Positions 13,788 through 15,972 of a DNA stretch of 15,972 nt are shown piece by piece. The position numbers and the translations under genes were made by a program. This stretch comes from JBBPYR01 sp038199755 (GTDB taxonomy: Bacteria; Chloroflexota; Ktedonobacteria; Ktedonobacterales; Ktedonobacteraceae), in the NCBI GenBank assembly GCA_038199755.1, contig JBBPYR010000082.1, positions 1 through 15,972 on the forward strand, in the 5' to 3' direction. The stretch's first letter is position 1. Each line of letters begins with the position of its first letter. The notes under the pieces are model-generated. The model was not told the origin of the DNA. It saw only the letters and a list, made by a program, of their open reading frames with translations, and did not search any database.

Positions 13788-14645
13788 CTAACCGTTTCCT
13801 ACCGCTGTAGCGGCAACGGAGAAGGGCTTCTGATAATCGACGCCCGCTCCTGTGGTACTTACCGCCTGATAGGTGTAGCTGTTGCCCGATTTGGGGCTGA
13901 GATAACCGGCTTTCGTTACCAGTGCTGGCGCATCACCAACAGAGGCAATGAGTACTGGTGTGAAGGCCCAGTTATCTGCCGGAGCCAATCCCCCGATGGC
14001 GCGGCCCAATGCACGATGCTCTGACTCAATGGTCGCGACCTGTCCTGCAATTTGTGCTAGGTCTGGTCGCCCTAGTTGAGCAAACTCCAGAATTGCCGCC
14101 AGAAACGCGGAATCGAAAACACCCTCTAACTGCTGTTGTGTCGCAATGAATGTTTTCAAGTCAGTGAACGTCTCTGGCCCCTGGGGGAAGCTGAACGTAT
14201 CTGCGAGCGATTGTCCACCATTGGCTGCAAAGAATTGCTGGTGAATCTGCTCCTCGACAAGGGCTGCCTTGATGTAAGCGAGGTTGTCCCCCGTAAGCCC
14301 CAATTTATCAGCGTTGGCGACCCCGTTGCTATAGAACGTAACAGCAAGCTGCTCTGCCGTTCGTGCAACCGTCAAAATTGTCACAATAGAGTCAACCGTT
14401 TGACGTGATGATGTCAGAGGTGCCATGCTTTGCGTTTGCCCAGACGTTGTTGACTGTAAAGCACTTCCGCGGTCACCTGTGACTATCGCTTGTGCTGGTA
14501 GAGTAGATAACGCGCCTACCCCAGCTATTACCCCCGCTCCTGCTACTGCACTTTTGAGTAGAGCGCGCCGTGAACGGTTCTCAGTGAACGAGGCCATCAA
14601 GTTCCTGTAAGCAACTTCTTTCGAGAGGTTGTTTGATCTCTTCAT
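13788..14645 (-). CDS. Tat-exported ferritin-like domain protein
   Basis: The 285-residue protein has a twin-arginine-type signal: SRRALLKSAVAGAGVIAGVG (25-44) and a likely cleavage after the AQA at 51-53. The mature part is a four-helix ferritin-like domain. Candidate metal ligands are Glu98 (RTAEQLAVTFY), Glu131/Glu132 and His135 (EEQIHQQFFA), Glu174 (QQLEGVFDSAF), and Glu207, Glu209 and His210 (ATIESEHRALGRA). This is the pattern of a diiron site of the ferritin-like PF13668 group. Such proteins are exported and are thought to handle metals or oxidants, but no specific reaction is known to me. The C-terminal 60 residues are a beta-rich tail. ATG at 14645 has AAAGGA about 12 bases upstream. 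The ykuD gene 105 bp downstream on the same strand is separated by a hairpin. Confidence 0.87.
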   Translation of the reverse strand: MKRSNNLSKEVAYRNLMASFTENRSRRALLKSAVAGAGVIAGVGALSTLPAQAIVTGDRGSALQSTTSGQTQSMAPLTSSRQTVDSIVTILTVARTAEQLAVTFYSNGVANADKLGLTGDNLAYIKAALVEEQIHQQFFAANGGQSLADTFSFPQGPETFTDLKTFIATQQQLEGVFDSAFLAAILEFAQLGRPDLAQIAGQVATIESEHRALGRAIGGLAPADNWAFTPVLIASVGDAPALVTKAGYLSPKSGNSYTYQAVSTTGAGVDYQKPFSVAATAVGNG

Positions 14646-14680
14646 AGAGTATACATATCCTTTGCTAGCTTGTGGGCGTC

Positions 14681-14700
14681 TTCAACAACGGTTTGTTGAA
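14681..14700. repeat. Inverted repeat in the ferritin-like gene leader
   Basis: TTCAACAA (14681-14688) and TTGTTGAA (14693-14700) form an 8-bp inverted repeat around CGGT, 36 bases upstream of the ATG at 14645. It could be an operator for a dimeric repressor or a leader hairpin. No matching copy is seen elsewhere in the window. Confidence 0.45.
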
Positions 14701-14979
14701 AGTGATAAACGTGCCTGTCCTTAACCATGTAATAGATGCTGACAAATCCTCCTAATCCCTGTGAAAACTACACGCTAAAAAATGCATTTTTTATACAAAT
14801 GCATGCACAACTACTTGGGAATAGAACGACTGTTAAGGGAAACAGAATACTGAAAATGAAAGCTGTACATTGTAACTTCCATAAAAAAAATATCCGTAAC
14901 CATTCATTATCGTTTCTAAAATACATTACGAGTGTGATAACAACGCGGATTACATGTATATAGTTCAGTAAAGATTTTA

Positions 14980-15008
14980 TTGGCAGTAAAACTCTACGTA
15001 TGTGATAT
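14980..15008 (+). promoter_or_regulatory. Possible promoter of the esterase gene
   Basis: TTGGCA (14980-14985) is a five-of-six -35. At a 17-bp spacing lies TGATAT (15003-15008), only three of six for -10. It is the best pair near the gene but weak. Confidence 0.3.
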
Positions 15009-15099
15009 CCTTAATGGGAAGGAAGTGACCATTGTATGGGTGTAACCACGCTTCTAGCGACAGATGCGTATTTTGCAACGAAGGAAAGAAGGAAAAAGT

Positions 15100-15972
15100 A
15101 TGCCACTTGATCCCCAGGTTCAATTCTTATTGGAGCAGCTGGCCTCTCTCAACGCTCCCGAGATGGACACACAGACTCCCGAAGCTGTGCGTGAGGGCAT
15201 GAAATTGCAGTTGGCGATGTTTGGCGCGCCACAACCAATTGCCCACATCGAAAACCGCACCATTCCCGTCGCGGATGGAGAAATTCCGATCAGAATATAT
15301 AGACCCGAAGGGAATGGTCTTTTTCCTGTGTTGGTCTTTTATCATGGTGGGGGCTGGGTTATCGGCGACCTCGATACCCACGAAGAGGTGTGTCGCAGCC
15401 TCGCCAACAAGGTTTCATGTGCGGTCGTCTCTGTCGATTATCGTCTTGCCCCAGAGCATAAATTTCCTGCGGCTCCCGAAGATTGTTATGCCGCTACTCA
15501 GTGGCTAGCCGCGAACGCTGCTCAGTTTCTGGGTGACTCCTCCCGTATCGCCATCGGCGGCGATAGTGCGGGTGGCAATCTCGCCGCAGTCGTCGCTCAG
15601 ATGGCTCGTGATCGTGGTGGCCCGCCACTAGTGTTTCAACTCTTGATCTATCCTGCCACCGACTTTAGAATGAATACCCCTTCCATCGACGAAAATGCTG
15701 AAGGCTATTTCCTGACCAAAAAGGATATGATTTGGTTCACGAATCACTACTTGAACAATGAGGAAGAGAAGCTCAATCCCTTAGCCTCTCCATTCCTGGC
15801 GGCAGACCTGCATGGATTGCCACCTGCCCTAGTCATCACCGCCGAATATGATCCGCTGCGGGACGAAGGCGAACGGTATGGACAACGGCTGCAAGAGGCG
15901 GGTGTCCCCACCACGGTCAGCCGCTACGATGGCATGATTCATGGTTTTTTCAGCATGGAGGCGATTCTTACA
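15100..15972 (+). CDS. HSL-family alpha/beta-hydrolase (esterase/lipase), 3' end beyond the window
   Basis: ATG at 15100 is supported by AAGGAAAGAAGGA just upstream. The 291 residues seen have no stop before the window edge, so the gene is cut by the window. It has the hormone-sensitive-lipase signature: oxyanion motif HGGG (82-85), DYRLAPEHKFPAAPED (113-128), nucleophile Ser156 in GDSAG, catalytic Asp251 in AEYDPLRDEG, and His281 in MIHGFF. The family normally has about 310 residues, so only about 20 are missing. These are cytoplasmic carboxylesterases for short-chain esters; the natural substrate is unknown. No signal peptide is present. It is divergent from the ferritin-like gene and has no visible partner gene here. 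Confidence 0.93.
   Translation, partial: MPLDPQVQFLLEQLASLNAPEMDTQTPEAVREGMKLQLAMFGAPQPIAHIENRTIPVADGEIPIRIYRPEGNGLFPVLVFYHGGGWVIGDLDTHEEVCRSLANKVSCAVVSVDYRLAPEHKFPAAPEDCYAATQWLAANAAQFLGDSSRIAIGGDSAGGNLAAVVAQMARDRGGPPLVFQLLIYPATDFRMNTPSIDENAEGYFLTKKDMIWFTNHYLNNEEEKLNPLASPFLAADLHGLPPALVITAEYDPLRDEGERYGQRLQEAGVPTTVSRYDGMIHGFFSMEAILT

Larger units (their letters stand above)
14646..15099. other. AT-rich divergent intergenic region
   Basis: This 454-bp gap holds the leaders of the ferritin-like gene (minus) and the esterase gene (plus). It contains a 16-bp AT-rich palindrome at 14777-14792 (A6-TGCA-T6 type) with AAATGCAT repeated at 14779 and 14797, and a long A run near 14883. The one open frame (14736-14963) has poor codon texture and no ribosome site, so I do not call a gene. 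Confidence 0.6.

Noticed and set aside
14777..14792. 16-bp AT-rich palindrome
   Set aside because: Short A6/T6 palindromes are expected by chance in such AT-rich DNA, and it is not placed like a terminator or operator.
14736..14963. 75-codon plus-strand frame in the AT-rich gap
   Set aside because: There is no ribosome site, its composition follows the AT-rich DNA, and no domain is visible.
1..15972. CRISPR array, tRNA or rRNA genes
   Set aside because: No regularly spaced repeats with unique spacers and no cloverleaf or rRNA-like segments were seen by eye on either strand.

Overview
The window most resembles a filamentous Ktedonobacteria-type member of the Chloroflexota. This is an inference from gene style: a Pro/Tyr-rich cytoplasmic tail joined through one membrane helix to a jelly-roll-like domain, a membrane Ser/Thr kinase with an external C-terminal domain, a zinc-ribbon L,D-transpeptidase, a twin-arginine ferritin-like protein, hybrid phytochrome-type signalling proteins, and frequent toxin-antitoxin and TnpB debris. 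No rRNA, tRNA or CRISPR array is visible, so the placement rests on proteins alone.

Region by region. 1-423 is non-coding with possible RNA structure. 424-1452 is a membrane-anchored jelly-roll protein, closed by a near-perfect 65-nt palindrome. 1498-3568 is an accessory island: a HEPN-like frame without a convincing start and an MNT nucleotidyltransferase gene flank a small mobile unit. That unit holds a consensus promoter, a 51-residue ribbon-helix-helix (RHH) protein whose transcript should be leaderless, and a TnpB that has lost the part of the protein carrying the first RuvC aspartate. A HEAT-like gene follows (3610-4446).

4590-8375 is a compact, overlapping three-gene signalling operon: a PAS-PAS-GAF histidine kinase, a stand-alone Rcp1-like receiver, and a receiver-histidine kinase fusion. 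Together they can form a branched phosphotransfer pathway. Directly behind it lie remnants of a HicA-HicB toxin-antitoxin pair, cut off by a second long palindrome (two 30-nt arms). A 47-residue membrane peptide (minus strand) and an Lrp/AsnC regulator (plus strand) are divergent from 8842-9002.

9496-14645 is entirely on the minus strand: a GNAT acetyltransferase, a PknB-like membrane kinase, a zinc-ribbon/coiled-coil/YkuD L,D-transpeptidase placed 44 bp upstream of the kinase, and a Tat-exported ferritin-like protein. The kinase and transpeptidase probably form a cell-envelope unit. After a 454-bp AT-rich gap, an HSL-family esterase gene runs off the right edge.

The points most worth a second look are the RHH-TnpB unit (leaderless promoter, repeated AACCTA half-sites, RuvC-I deletion) lying between HEPN-like and MNT genes, the two long palindromes that each abut a broken toxin-antitoxin gene, and the kinase/L,D-transpeptidase pair with repeated acid-x-Thr-Ile/Val motifs.
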